From Mediterraneibacter hominis (GTDB lineage Bacteria > Bacillota > Clostridia > Lachnospirales > Lachnospiraceae), in contig NZ_JACOPF010000001.1 of the NCBI RefSeq assembly GCF_014287475.1, positions 1,892,833 to 1,956,832 on the forward strand: 64,000 nt of DNA, written 5' to 3'. Below the pieces are notes generated by a model that did not search any database, had not been told where the DNA came from, and worked only from the letters and a program-made list of their open reading frames with translations. The position numbers were made by a program, and so were the translations under genes. Shown piece by piece: positions 46,148 through 56,484 of this stretch. The number at the start of each line of letters is the position of its first letter. Positions within the stretch are counted from its first letter, which is position 1.

Positions 46148-47623
46148 TCAGTAACCCATCAAGTCCCGATCTACGGCTCTGGCAGCATTTCTTCCCTCTG
46201 TAATCGCCCATACTACCAGCGATTGTCCCCTGTGCATATCGCCCGCCGTAAATACTCCGGGTACGTTGGTTTCATATTGCTCCGGCTTTGTCAGGACATT
46301 CGTCCGGTTATCCGTCTGGACTTGAAAAGCATCTGTCACGTATTTCTCGCTTCCCAGGAAACCGGCGGCAATCAGTACAAGCTGCGCGTCTATCGTTCTT
46401 TGTGTTCCCTCCACCGGTGCCATACTGATTCTTCCGCTCTTCTCATCCTTCTTCGGCTCCAGGCTTACAATCTTTGCCTTCTGTACCCTTCCCTTTGAAT
46501 CCTTCAGAAATTCTGTCACTGTCGTCTGATAAATTCTGGGATCCTTTCCGGAGACGGCGATTGCCTCCTCCTGCCCGTAATCGGTCTTTGAGATTTTGGG
46601 CCACTCCGGCCACGGATTTTCCGGCGCGCGGCAGCCCGGCGGCTTTGGCAGCATTTCCAACTGCGTGACCGATTTCGCTCCCAGACGGATCGCCGTTCCC
46701 ACACAGTCGTTTCCCGTATCTCCGCCGCCAATCACAAGCACATGCAGTCCCTTTGCCGTCACAAAGGCGTTGTCCTTTAAATTCGAGTCCAGCAGACTTT
46801 TCGTCACCGCTTTCAAATAATCCACAGCGAAGAAAATATTGTCTGCGTCTCTTCCCGGAACAACAATATCTCTTGGGTTAGAAGCTCCACATGCAAGAAT
46901 CACCCGGTCGAACTCCTTTTGTAACTGACGCACCTTGATGTCCTTTCCTACATCTGCATTTGCCCGGAAAATCACTCCCTCCTCTTCCATGAGGCGGATT
47001 CTCCGTTCAATGATATGCTTATCCAGCTTCATGTTGGGAATCCCATAGCAAAGCAGACCTCCGAAGCGGTCGCTTCTCTCAAATACAGTCACCGTATGTC
47101 CTCTGCGGTTTAATTCCTGCGCCGCCGCCAGACCGGAGGGGCCGCTTCCTACAACCGCAATCTTCTTGCCGGTACGCACCGCCGGAAGCTTAGGCTGTAC
47201 CCATCCGTTTTCCCAGGCAGTCTCGATAATCGCCCGTTCATTTTCCTTCGTGGCAACCGGTTCCCCATTCAGATTACAGGTACACGCCGCCTCGCACAGC
47301 GCCGGACATACATGACTGGTGAACTCTGGAAAGCTGTGCGTTTTAGCAAGCCGTTCATAGGCAAGCCTCCACTTTCCTCTGTATACCAGATCGTTCGTCT
47401 CCGGTACCAGGTTATGCAGCGGACATCCCGAAACCATTCCTGCAATCTTCATTCCCGACTGACAGAAGGGAACGCCGCAGTCCATACACCTCGCACCCTG
47501 CTTTCTCTGCTCCTCCAGGGATAAAGGAGTTTTAAATTCCTGAAAATCCTCGATTCTCTCCTCCGGCTTTTTGCAAGCAGCCTCTTTTCTCTCATATTCT
47601 AAAAATCCTGTCGGTTTTCCCAT
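46148..47623 (-). CDS. gltD: Glutamate synthase small (beta) subunit
   Basis: 491 residues. An N-terminal Fe-S domain with Cys clusters (ARCMDCGVPFCQ about 43; CPLHN; CPALCEAACTC about 105) precedes FAD (VGSGPSGLAAAQELNRRG, about 155) and NAD(P)H (VIGGGDTGNDC, about 293) domains. It delivers electrons from NADPH to GltB. AGGAGG lies upstream of the ATG, 14 nt after gltB. Confidence 0.96.
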   Translation of the reverse strand: MGKPTGFLEYERKEAACKKPEERIEDFQEFKTPLSLEEQRKQGARCMDCGVPFCQSGMKIAGMVSGCPLHNLVPETNDLVYRGKWRLAYERLAKTHSFPEFTSHVCPALCEAACTCNLNGEPVATKENERAIIETAWENGWVQPKLPAVRTGKKIAVVGSGPSGLAAAQELNRRGHTVTVFERSDRFGGLLCYGIPNMKLDKHIIERRIRLMEEEGVIFRANADVGKDIKVRQLQKEFDRVILACGASNPRDIVVPGRDADNIFFAVDYLKAVTKSLLDSNLKDNAFVTAKGLHVLVIGGGDTGNDCVGTAIRLGAKSVTQLEMLPKPPGCRAPENPWPEWPKISKTDYGQEEAIAVSGKDPRIYQTTVTEFLKDSKGRVQKAKIVSLEPKKDEKSGRISMAPVEGTQRTIDAQLVLIAAGFLGSEKYVTDAFQVQTDNRTNVLTKPEQYETNVPGVFTAGDMHRGQSLVVWAITEGRNAARAVDRDLMGY

Positions 47624-47637
47624 CCGCCTTTTTCCTC

Positions 47638-50600
47638 CTATTTCTTCTGAAATACCTCATTAAAAGCCTCCATCTGCGCCTGTTCTGAACTCATTCCCTG
47701 TTCCTCCAGCTTCAGGCTCAGCGAAGTCATGCGTTTATAGTCATAAGGGATGATTTTCTTAAACCTCGGGAGATATTCTTTAAAATGCTCCAGAATCTCC
47801 TTGCCTTTGAGAGAGCCGGTCTGTTCCACATGTTCTTCAATCATACTTTTCAGTTCGTGCAAGTCTGTCTTCCACTCCAGCTTCTCAATGGAAACCATCT
47901 CCTTATTCAAATTCCGGTAAAGCGTATTTTTTTCATCCAGCACATAAGCGATTCCTCCACTCATGCCTGCCGCGAAATTCTTCCCCGTACTTCCTAAAAC
48001 GACGACTCTGCCGCCGGTCATGTACTCACAGCCATGCTCTCCTACGCCCTCCACTACGGCGCAGGCGCCGGAATTTCTCACGGCAAAGCGTTCCCCCGCC
48101 ATACCGCAGATAAAGGCTTTCCCTCCGGTAGCGCCGTAAAGCGCCACATTCCCCGCAATCATATTTTCTCCCGCGTTATAGGAATGTTCTTTGGGCGGAT
48201 AAATCACCAGTTTTCCTCCTGAAAGCCCTTTTCCAAAATAATCATTTGTATCTCCCTCCAGCTTTAATGTCAGCCCTTTGGGGATAAAGGCTCCGAAGCT
48301 CTGCCCGCCAGCGCCTTTGCAGTGCACAAGCAGCGTATCCTCCTTAAGTCCGTCTTTATACCGGCGTGTAAGCTCTGCTCCCAGAAGAGTTCCAAATGCT
48401 CTGTCCGTATTGCCGACCTGTACACTGACAACTGCCTTCTCCTTCTTTCGCAGGGCGCTCTCAAACTCCTTCAGCAGGATTCTTTCATCTAAGGTTTTCT
48501 CCAATTCAAAATCATAGACATCCTTCGGGTTGAAGATCACGTTTTTTTGTCCGGCATAAGGATTTTCCAATACTGCGCTTAGATCCACCTTCCCTGCCAT
48601 TGGGTTTTCCGCTTTTTCTTTTTTCTTCAGAAGGTCGCTCCTCCCCACCATTTCATCCACTGTACGGAATCCGAGCCGCGCCATATACTCCCGCAGCTCC
48701 TGGGCGATAAACCGCATAAAATTGACGACATATTCCGGTTTTCCCGTAAATCGTTTCCTAAGCTCTGGATTTTGCGTCGCGATTCCCGCAGGGCAGGTAT
48801 CCAGATTGCACACCCGCATCATCACACAGCCAAGCGTTACCAGCGGCGCGGTGGCAAAGCCAAATTCCTCGGCCCCGAGAAGCGCGGCAATCGCCACGTC
48901 TCTTCCGCTCATCAGCTTGCCGTCCGTCTCGATCATGACGCGGCTGCGCAGCCCGTTCTTCAACAATGTCTGGTGTGTTTCCGCCAGCCCTAATTCCCAC
49001 GGCAGTCCGGCGTTATGAATGGAGCTTTCTGGCGCCGCGCCGGTTCCCCCGTCATATCCAGAAATTAAGATCACCTGCGCGCCCGCCTTTGCAACGCCTG
49101 CCGCCACAGTTCCAACGCCCGCCTCTGAAACCAGTTTTACAGAAATCCTCGCATATTTATTGGCATTTTTCAAATCATAAATCAACTGCGCCAGATCTTC
49201 AATGGAATAAATATCGTGATGCGGCGGCGGAGAAATCAGGCTGACGCCCGCCGTAGAATGTCTGGTCTTCGCGATCCAGGGATAAACCTTCCTGGCAGGA
49301 AGATGGCCGCCCTCTCCCGGCTTTGCTCCCTGTGCCATCTTAATTTGAATTTCTTCCGCACTTACTAAATACCTGCTGGTAACACCGAAACGTCCGCTTG
49401 CCACCTGCTTAATCGCAGAGCATCTGTTTGTCTTAGTTCCGGCGGAATCCAGTCGTTCCTCACTCTCGCCGCCTTCTCCTGTGTTTGACTTCCCATGCAG
49501 CAGGTTCATGGCAACAGCCAGTGTCTCATGTGCTTCCTGGGAAATAGAGCCGTAGGACATGGCGCCGGTCTTAAATCTCTTTACGATACTATCGACGCTT
49601 TCCACCTTGTCGATAGAAATCCCCTTCTTCGGAAAGCGAAATTCCAATAGGGAGCGTAAATTTCCGCTTCCTTCCGCATCCACCATTTCTGTATATTCTT
49701 TAAACATGTCGTAATCTCCCATTCTGGCAGATTTCTGCAGCATATGGATAGTGGCCGGATTATACCGGTGTTCTTCGCCTCCGCTCCTCATTTTATGCCT
49801 GCCCAGACTGTCCAGCGTCAGATCCGTATCTCTCCCCAGCGGATCAAACGCCTGGGAGTGCAGGACATCCGCGTTTTTCGCAATATCCTCCAGGGAAATA
49901 CCTCCTACGCGGCTTACCGTTCCGGCAAAATACCGGTCAATCACTTCTCTGGAAATACCTATCGCCTCAAAGATTTTAGCCCCCTGATAGGATTGAATCG
50001 TAGAAATCCCCATTTTGGAGGCGATTTTTACGATTCCATGCAAAACGGCATGGGTGTAGTCCTCCACCGCCGCATAATACTCCTTGTCCAAAAGCCCTTC
50101 CTCAATCAACTCGTGGATTGTCTCTATGGCAAGGTACGGATTTACCGCACAGGCGCCATACCCTAAAAGAGCTGCAAAATGATGGACTTCCCGCGGTTCC
50201 CCTGATTCCAGAATCAAGGACAGTGAGGTCTGCTTCTTTGTCTCCACCAAATGCTGATGTACCGCAGATACGGCGAGCAGAGAGGGAATCGGCACATGAT
50301 TTTCATCTACGCCCCGGTCTGACAGAATCAGGATATTCGCCCCCTCCCGATATGCCTTGTCCACCTCTACATACAGACGGTCAATAGCTCTTTCCAGTTT
50401 TGCGCTTTTATAATAGGTAATCGGAATCACTGCCACCTGGAATCCCTTCTGCTTCATACTTTTTATTTTCAGCAGATCCATGTTCGTGAGAATCGGATTG
50501 TTAATTTTCAGTACCTGGCAATTTTCCGCTTTCTCTTCAATTAAATTTCCATCCCTTCCCGCATAGACAGAGGTTCCCGTAACAATCTCCTCGCGTATAG

Positions 50601-52173
50601 CGTCGATCGGCGGATTCGTCACCTGCGCAAACATCTGTTTAAAGTAATCAAACAGCGGTCTTTGCTTTTTGGAGAGGACTGCCAGCGGCGTGTCCGTTCC
50701 CATAGCGTCCGTTCCTTCTATTCCGTTTAAGGCCATCTCATATATCGATTTCCTGTATTCCTCATACGTATACCCGAAAGCCTTTTGAAGCTGCTTCTGC
50801 TGTTTTTGCGTATATTGCTCTACACGCTGATTTGGAATTTTCAGCTCCTTTAGCTCCAACAGGTTGCTGTCCAGCCATTCTCCATAGGGCTTTGCTTTCG
50901 CATAGGCTTCCTTCAGCTCTCTGTCGTCGCTGATCGTTCCCTTTCTTGTATCTACAAGAAGCATCTTCCCGGGGTGGAGCCGTTCCTTTAAAAGAATCTC
51001 CTCCTCTGGGACCGGCAGCACGCCCACCTCGGACGCAAGGATCACGTCCCCGTTTTTCATCACATAATATCTGGAGGGCCTAAGACCGTTTCTGTCCAGT
51101 ACGGCTCCCATCACGTCGCCGTCTGAAAATACGATCGAAGCCGGCCCGTCCCAGGGCTCCATCATAGTCGCGTAATACTGATAAAAATCGCGGATTTCCT
51201 GGGAAAGCGTCTCATTATTTGCCCACGGCTCCGGTATCGTAATCATCACTGCCAGCGGCAGATCCATTCCACTCATAACCAGAAATTCCAGAGTATTGTC
51301 CAGTATAGCGGAATCCGATCCTTCCCTGTTTACTACGGGCAGGATTTTATGAAGCTGTCCCTTTAAATGTGACGACTCCATATTTTCTTCTCTTGCCTGC
51401 ATTTTATCCGCATTTCCCCGTATCGTATTAATCTCTCCGTTGTGGACAATCAGACGGTTCGGATGGGCTCTCTCCCAGCTTGGATTTGTATTGGTGCTGA
51501 ATCTGGAATGAACGGTAGCGATCGCCGACTCATAGTCCGAATCCTGCAAATCCGCGAAAAAGGTGCGAAGCTGCCCGACCAGAAACATTCCTTTATATAC
51601 GATTGTCCTGCTGGACATAGACACCACGTACGTATTGTCATTGCTCTGCTCGAATACTCTTCTGGCAATATATAGCTTACGGTCGAACTCCAGGCCTTTC
51701 TCTATGTTCTCCGGTTTTCGGATAAATGCCTGCACAATATACGGCATACACGCCCTTGCCTTATGTCCCAGGACTTCGGGAAAAACAGGCACCTCCCTAT
51801 ATCCTAAAAACTCCATTCCCTCTTTTTCTACAATGATCTCAAACATCTTCCGCGCCTGGTTTCTCTTCAATTCGTCCTGGGGGAGGAAAAGCTGGGCGAT
51901 CCCATACTCCCGTTCTCCCCCTATCCCGATTCCTTCCTTTTTACATACTTTGGAGAAAAATTTATGGGAAATCTGAAGAAGAATCCCAACGCCGTCCCCT
52001 GTCTTTCCTTCCGCGTCTTTTCCCGCTCTGTGCTCCAGATTTTCTACGATACACAGCGCGCGTTCCACTGTGAGATGGCTTTTCCTTCCATCCTTATTGA
52101 CTACGGCTCCGATACCACAGTTGTCATGTTCAAATATGGGACTATATAAGCCCTGCTGCTTTTGTCCTCTCAT
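47638..52173 (-). CDS. gltB: Glutamate synthase large (alpha) subunit
   Basis: 1511 residues, full length. The N-terminal class II amidotransferase begins at Cys19 (HDNCGIGAVV) after a propeptide. Then follow the central domain, the FMN/synthase domain (PPPHHDIYSIEDLAQLI about 975; GYDGGTGAAP about 1045), the Cys cluster CNLDTCPAGIATQ (about 1138) for the 3Fe-4S centre, and the C-terminal beta-helix GXGXG domain. It transfers the amide of glutamine to 2-oxoglutarate. The start is 2 nt after pyrG, with the ribosome-binding site inside pyrG. Confidence 0.97.
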   Translation of the reverse strand: MRGQKQQGLYSPIFEHDNCGIGAVVNKDGRKSHLTVERALCIVENLEHRAGKDAEGKTGDGVGILLQISHKFFSKVCKKEGIGIGGEREYGIAQLFLPQDELKRNQARKMFEIIVEKEGMEFLGYREVPVFPEVLGHKARACMPYIVQAFIRKPENIEKGLEFDRKLYIARRVFEQSNDNTYVVSMSSRTIVYKGMFLVGQLRTFFADLQDSDYESAIATVHSRFSTNTNPSWERAHPNRLIVHNGEINTIRGNADKMQAREENMESSHLKGQLHKILPVVNREGSDSAILDNTLEFLVMSGMDLPLAVMITIPEPWANNETLSQEIRDFYQYYATMMEPWDGPASIVFSDGDVMGAVLDRNGLRPSRYYVMKNGDVILASEVGVLPVPEEEILLKERLHPGKMLLVDTRKGTISDDRELKEAYAKAKPYGEWLDSNLLELKELKIPNQRVEQYTQKQQKQLQKAFGYTYEEYRKSIYEMALNGIEGTDAMGTDTPLAVLSKKQRPLFDYFKQMFAQVTNPPIDAIREEIVTGTSVYAGRDGNLIEEKAENCQVLKINNPILTNMDLLKIKSMKQKGFQVAVIPITYYKSAKLERAIDRLYVEVDKAYREGANILILSDRGVDENHVPIPSLLAVSAVHQHLVETKKQTSLSLILESGEPREVHHFAALLGYGACAVNPYLAIETIHELIEEGLLDKEYYAAVEDYTHAVLHGIVKIASKMGISTIQSYQGAKIFEAIGISREVIDRYFAGTVSRVGGISLEDIAKNADVLHSQAFDPLGRDTDLTLDSLGRHKMRSGGEEHRYNPATIHMLQKSARMGDYDMFKEYTEMVDAEGSGNLRSLLEFRFPKKGISIDKVESVDSIVKRFKTGAMSYGSISQEAHETLAVAMNLLHGKSNTGEGGESEERLDSAGTKTNRCSAIKQVASGRFGVTSRYLVSAEEIQIKMAQGAKPGEGGHLPARKVYPWIAKTRHSTAGVSLISPPPHHDIYSIEDLAQLIYDLKNANKYARISVKLVSEAGVGTVAAGVAKAGAQVILISGYDGGTGAAPESSIHNAGLPWELGLAETHQTLLKNGLRSRVMIETDGKLMSGRDVAIAALLGAEEFGFATAPLVTLGCVMMRVCNLDTCPAGIATQNPELRKRFTGKPEYVVNFMRFIAQELREYMARLGFRTVDEMVGRSDLLKKKEKAENPMAGKVDLSAVLENPYAGQKNVIFNPKDVYDFELEKTLDERILLKEFESALRKKEKAVVSVQVGNTDRAFGTLLGAELTRRYKDGLKEDTLLVHCKGAGGQSFGAFIPKGLTLKLEGDTNDYFGKGLSGGKLVIYPPKEHSYNAGENMIAGNVALYGATGGKAFICGMAGERFAVRNSGACAVVEGVGEHGCEYMTGGRVVVLGSTGKNFAAGMSGGIAYVLDEKNTLYRNLNKEMVSIEKLEWKTDLHELKSMIEEHVEQTGSLKGKEILEHFKEYLPRFKKIIPYDYKRMTSLSLKLEEQGMSSEQAQMEAFNEVFQKK

Positions 52174-52175
52174 TT

Positions 52176-53867
<1,692 letters not shown>

Positions 53868-53878
53868 TTAATATAATG

Positions 53879-53927
53879 AAAAAAACGTCAGAATCTCCCC
53901 TTTCCGAAAATTCTGACGCCTTTGTCA
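53879..53927 (-). promoter_or_regulatory. ANTAR-type attenuator in the pyrG leader
   Basis: Minus strand. A small hairpin TGAC-AAAGGC-GTCA (53914-53927) has a six-base loop with A first and G fourth. Its loop and 3' arm are also the 5' arm of a 14-bp terminator stem (53910-53923 with 53881-53894, two G-U pairs) ending in T7. The two structures cannot coexist. Confidence 0.75.
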
Positions 53928-53948
53928 TATGTTTCAAATTTACAATAT

Positions 53949-53977
53949 AATATAAATGATTTCCCCCGGTTTGTAAA
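53949..53977 (-). promoter_or_regulatory. Promoter of the pyrG-gltBD-glnA-ANTAR-dapL operon
   Basis: Minus strand: -35 TTTACA (53972-53977), 17-bp spacer, -10 TATATT (53949-53954). Start near 53942, about 15 nt before the attenuator hairpin. Confidence 0.65.
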
Positions 53978-54006
53978 GCCCTAAAATTCCAGATGTTGCA
54001 ACTTAA

Positions 54007-54170
54007 GTAACAGTTCAGCCCGCGCCATTCGTAAAACCGCACTGCGCGCTTATTGGGGCTGCCGCCACCGTTTTACTCATTGACGGGCGCTTAGCTCATA
54101 CAAATGTACGTTCGCAAAAACATGCTTGCATGTTATATGTCTCTTGCACACTGTATGGCTGAACTATTAC
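54007..54170. mobile_element. MITE, copy 1 (164 bp)
   Basis: Ends GTAACAGTTCAGCC and GGCTGAACTATTAC are 14-bp inverted repeats (one mismatch). Flanked by CAACTTAA (53999-54006) and CAAATTAA (54171-54178), an 8-bp target duplication with one change. No ORF. Highly similar along its length to 56249-56413. It separates the divergent pyrG and amt promoters. Confidence 0.85.
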
Positions 54171-54191
54171 CAAATTAAATAAAAATTTTTC

Positions 54192-54220
54192 TTGACATCT
54201 TAAATACGCGCTTTTATAAT
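54192..54220 (+). promoter_or_regulatory. Promoter of amt
   Basis: -35 TTGACA (54192-54197), 17-bp spacer, -10 TATAAT (54215-54220), a perfect sigma-A consensus. The start, near 54227, coincides with the first attenuator hairpin. Confidence 0.85.
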
Positions 54221-54226
54221 ACGCTT

Positions 54227-54267
54227 AAAGCAAGGGAGCTTTTTTAGTCAGTTCTCTTGCTTTTTTT
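54227..54267 (+). promoter_or_regulatory. ANTAR-type attenuator 1 in the amt leader
   Basis: Hairpin AAAGC-AAGGGA-GCTTT (54227-54242; loop A first, G fourth) competes with a terminator made of AAAGCAAGGGA (54227-54237) and TCTCTTGCTTT (54253-54263) plus a T tract. Lies at the very 5' end of the transcript. Confidence 0.72.
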
Positions 54268-54287
54268 GTTTTCGCGAAAACCCTGAA

Positions 54288-54337
54288 AATACGCAAAGAG
54301 GTGTATTGGCAGAAGTTCTCTGCCAGTACACCTTTTT
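54288..54337 (+). promoter_or_regulatory. ANTAR-type attenuator 2 in the amt leader
   Basis: Hairpin AATACGC-AAAGAG-GTGTATT (54288-54307; seven pairs, loop A first, G fourth) overlaps the 5' arm of a strong terminator: AGGTGTATTGGCAGA (54299-54313) with TCTGCCAGTACACCT (54319-54333), five-base loop, T5. A second, independent module in one leader. Confidence 0.75.
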
Positions 54338-54339
54338 GT

Positions 54340-54496
54340 ATAGCATCGGTGTACAAGGGGCAATACGGTCGATGAAGGACAAATTTAATCCGCTTTGTCG
54401 TTACTTTCACTCCGCGTACGTCTCTTTGAGGATAACGCTGAAAATCGCCGAAATTACGCGGTTTGATGCGTGTTGCCCCTTGTACACTGACGCTAT
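54340..54496. mobile_element. Second MITE-like inverted-repeat element in the amt leader
   Basis: About 24-bp terminal inverted repeats with two mismatches, inner perfect part GTGTACAAGGGGCAA (54349-54363) and its complement (54473-54487). No ORF. TGTACACTGACGCT at its right end also occurs at about 23551-23564 beside ISAs1 copy 2, hinting at a shared transposase. No clear target duplication. Confidence 0.6.
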
Positions 54497-54550
54497 CTTG
54501 TAAAAATGAAAAATATCATTTTTTCTAAAACAAAAAAGGAGTGAAAGAGT

Positions 54551-56236
54551 ATGGAATATTCAGGAATCAACACAGCATGGGTTCTCCTCGGAGCAGCTCT
54601 GGTATTCTTCATGCAGGCAGGCTTTGCAATGGTCGAAACAGGCTTTACGCGGGCAAAAAACGCAGGGAATATTATTATGAAAAATCTCATGGATTTTGCT
54701 ATCGGCACGCCTCTGTTCTGGCTGACCGGCTTTGGAATTATGTTTGGCGGTTCCGGCGCTTTGATCGGCGGACTTGACTTATTTGTACAGGGAGACTATT
54801 CTTCGATTCTCCCACAGGGAGTACCGCTTCCCGCCTATTTGATTTTTCAGACTGTCTTTTGTGCCACCGCTGCAACGATTGTATCCGGCGCTATGGCAGA
54901 ACGTACAAAATTCAGTTCCTACTGCATTTACAGTGCAGTCATCAGCGCAGTCGTATACCCGATTTCCGGTCATTGGATCTGGGGCGGCGGCTGGCTTGCA
55001 CAGCTTGGCTTCCATGATTTTGCCGGTTCTGCTGCCGTTCATTTATGCGGCGGGGCTGCCGCATTGATTGGCGCCAAAATCCTCGGCCCCCGTATCGGGA
55101 AATATACAGAGGATGGAAAGCCAAAAGCTATTTTAGGCCACAGTCTTACCCTGGGCGCTCTGGGCGTTTTTATCCTCTGGTTCTGCTGGTTCGGTTTTAA
55201 CGGCTGCTCTACCGTATCTATGGAGGGCGACGCTATTTTCTCGGCAGGCAATATTTTTGTAACAACCAACCTTTCTGCCGCAACTGCCACTGTTGCAGTT
55301 ATGCTCATCACCTGGATTCGTTACAAGAAGCCGGACATTTCCATGACATTAAACGGTTCTCTTGCCGGCTTAGTTGCCATTACCGCGGGTTGTGATCAGG
55401 TAGACGCCTTCGGCGCATTTTTCATTGGTCTGATCGCCGCCTTTGTCGTCGTATTCGGAATTGAATTTATCGACAAAATCTGTAAAATCGACGATCCCGT
55501 CGGTGCAGTCGGCGTACATGGCCTGTGCGGCGCAGCCGGCACTATACTCGTAGGCGTGTTTGCCACCGAGGACGGTCTGCTTTATGGCGGTGGTTTTCGT
55601 TATCTCGGAATACAGCTTCTCGGCATTGCCGCCGTCATTATCTGGGTTTCTCTTACAATGACGCTTACCTTTTCTGTCATCAAGCATACGATAGGTCTCC
55701 GCGCCAGTGTGGAAGAAGAGACAAAGGGGCTTGACATCACAGAACACAACCTGACAAGCTCCTATGCGGACTTCATGCCGGCAGTCATGCTGGGTAAAAA
55801 CAGCCCTGCCGCAGATTTAGAAGAGGCAGTTCCCGTAGAAATGCCGCAGACGGTAAAAGAAGCTGCCACGACCGGCACGACGGAAATATCCAAGCTTGTC
55901 ATTATCTTTAATCAGTCCCGCTTTATGGAGCTGAAAAACGCCCTCTATGCGCTCGGTATCACAGGCATGACGATCACCCAGGTTATGGGCTGCGGAACGC
56001 AAAAGGGCCATACGAATTATTACAGAGGCGTGCAGATTGACGAGGCGGCGCTGCTTCCCAAGCTGAAGCTGGAAATTGTCGTCAGCACGGTACCTGTAGA
56101 AACTGTTATAGCTGCGGCAAGGAAGGTTCTCTATACAGGTCATATCGGCGACGGAAAAATCTTCGTTTACCATCTGGAGAATGTAGTAAAGGTACGAACC
56201 GGCGAAGAAGGAGTTGCCGCGCTTCAAGGCGAATAA
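54551..56236 (+). CDS. Ammonium transporter fused to a PII signalling domain
   Basis: 561 residues. Residues 1-about 410 are an Amt/MEP channel with eleven helices and the twin-His pore motifs (HLCGGAAALIGA about 161; GVHGLCGAAGTI about 323). A linker of about 35 residues leads to a complete PII (GlnB/GlnK) domain from about 448 (ISKLVIIFNQSRF...GMTITQVMGCGTQKGHTNYYRG) to the end. PII normally binds Amt as a separate trimer; here it is covalently attached. The T-loop lacks the Tyr that is uridylylated in proteobacterial PII (RGVQI instead of RGAEY), so control is likely by 2-oxoglutarate and ATP/ADP alone. Preceded by AAAGGAG and by a leader with two attenuators. Confidence 0.95.
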   Translation: MEYSGINTAWVLLGAALVFFMQAGFAMVETGFTRAKNAGNIIMKNLMDFAIGTPLFWLTGFGIMFGGSGALIGGLDLFVQGDYSSILPQGVPLPAYLIFQTVFCATAATIVSGAMAERTKFSSYCIYSAVISAVVYPISGHWIWGGGWLAQLGFHDFAGSAAVHLCGGAAALIGAKILGPRIGKYTEDGKPKAILGHSLTLGALGVFILWFCWFGFNGCSTVSMEGDAIFSAGNIFVTTNLSAATATVAVMLITWIRYKKPDISMTLNGSLAGLVAITAGCDQVDAFGAFFIGLIAAFVVVFGIEFIDKICKIDDPVGAVGVHGLCGAAGTILVGVFATEDGLLYGGGFRYLGIQLLGIAAVIIWVSLTMTLTFSVIKHTIGLRASVEEETKGLDITEHNLTSSYADFMPAVMLGKNSPAADLEEAVPVEMPQTVKEAATTGTTEISKLVIIFNQSRFMELKNALYALGITGMTITQVMGCGTQKGHTNYYRGVQIDEAALLPKLKLEIVVSTVPVETVIAAARKVLYTGHIGDGKIFVYHLENVVKVRTGEEGVAALQGE

Positions 56237-56248
56237 GTGTAACAGTTT

Positions 56249-56413
56249 GTAACAGTTCAGCCCGCGCCATTCGTAAAACCGCACTGCGTGCTTATCGTGG
56301 CTGCCGCCACCGTTTTACTCATTGATGGGCGCTTAAGCTCATACAGATGTACGCTCGCAAAAACATGCAGGCATGTTTTATGCTTCCCGCACACTGTATG
56401 GCTGAACTGTTAC
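56249..56413. mobile_element. MITE, copy 2 (165 bp)
   Basis: Perfect 14-bp terminal inverted repeats GTAACAGTTCAGCC and GGCTGAACTGTTAC, flanked by a perfect 8-bp duplication AACAGTTT (56241-56248 and 56414-56421). Same family as copy 1; no ORF. It sits between amt and the glnN promoter. Confidence 0.9.
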
Positions 56414-56443
56414 AACAGTTTTTCATTTTTTACAAAAAAAGTG

Positions 56444-56473
56444 TTGACAATTTCTTCTTTCAGACCCTATACT
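56444..56473 (+). promoter_or_regulatory. Promoter of glnN-purF-asnB
   Basis: -35 TTGACA (56444-56449), 18-bp spacer, -10 TATACT (56468-56473). Start near 56480, about five nt before the attenuator. Confidence 0.8.
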
Positions 56474-56484
56474 ATGAAACATGT

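Noticed and set aside
49744-50166. Long ORFs opposite gltB, glgP, pyrG and glnN
   Set aside because: They are antisense shadows of strongly coding GC-biased frames with no start signals or family.
54502-54524. Hairpin AAAATGA-AAAATA-TCATTTT before amt as another ANTAR site
   Set aside because: The loop has A and not G at position four and there is no competing terminator.
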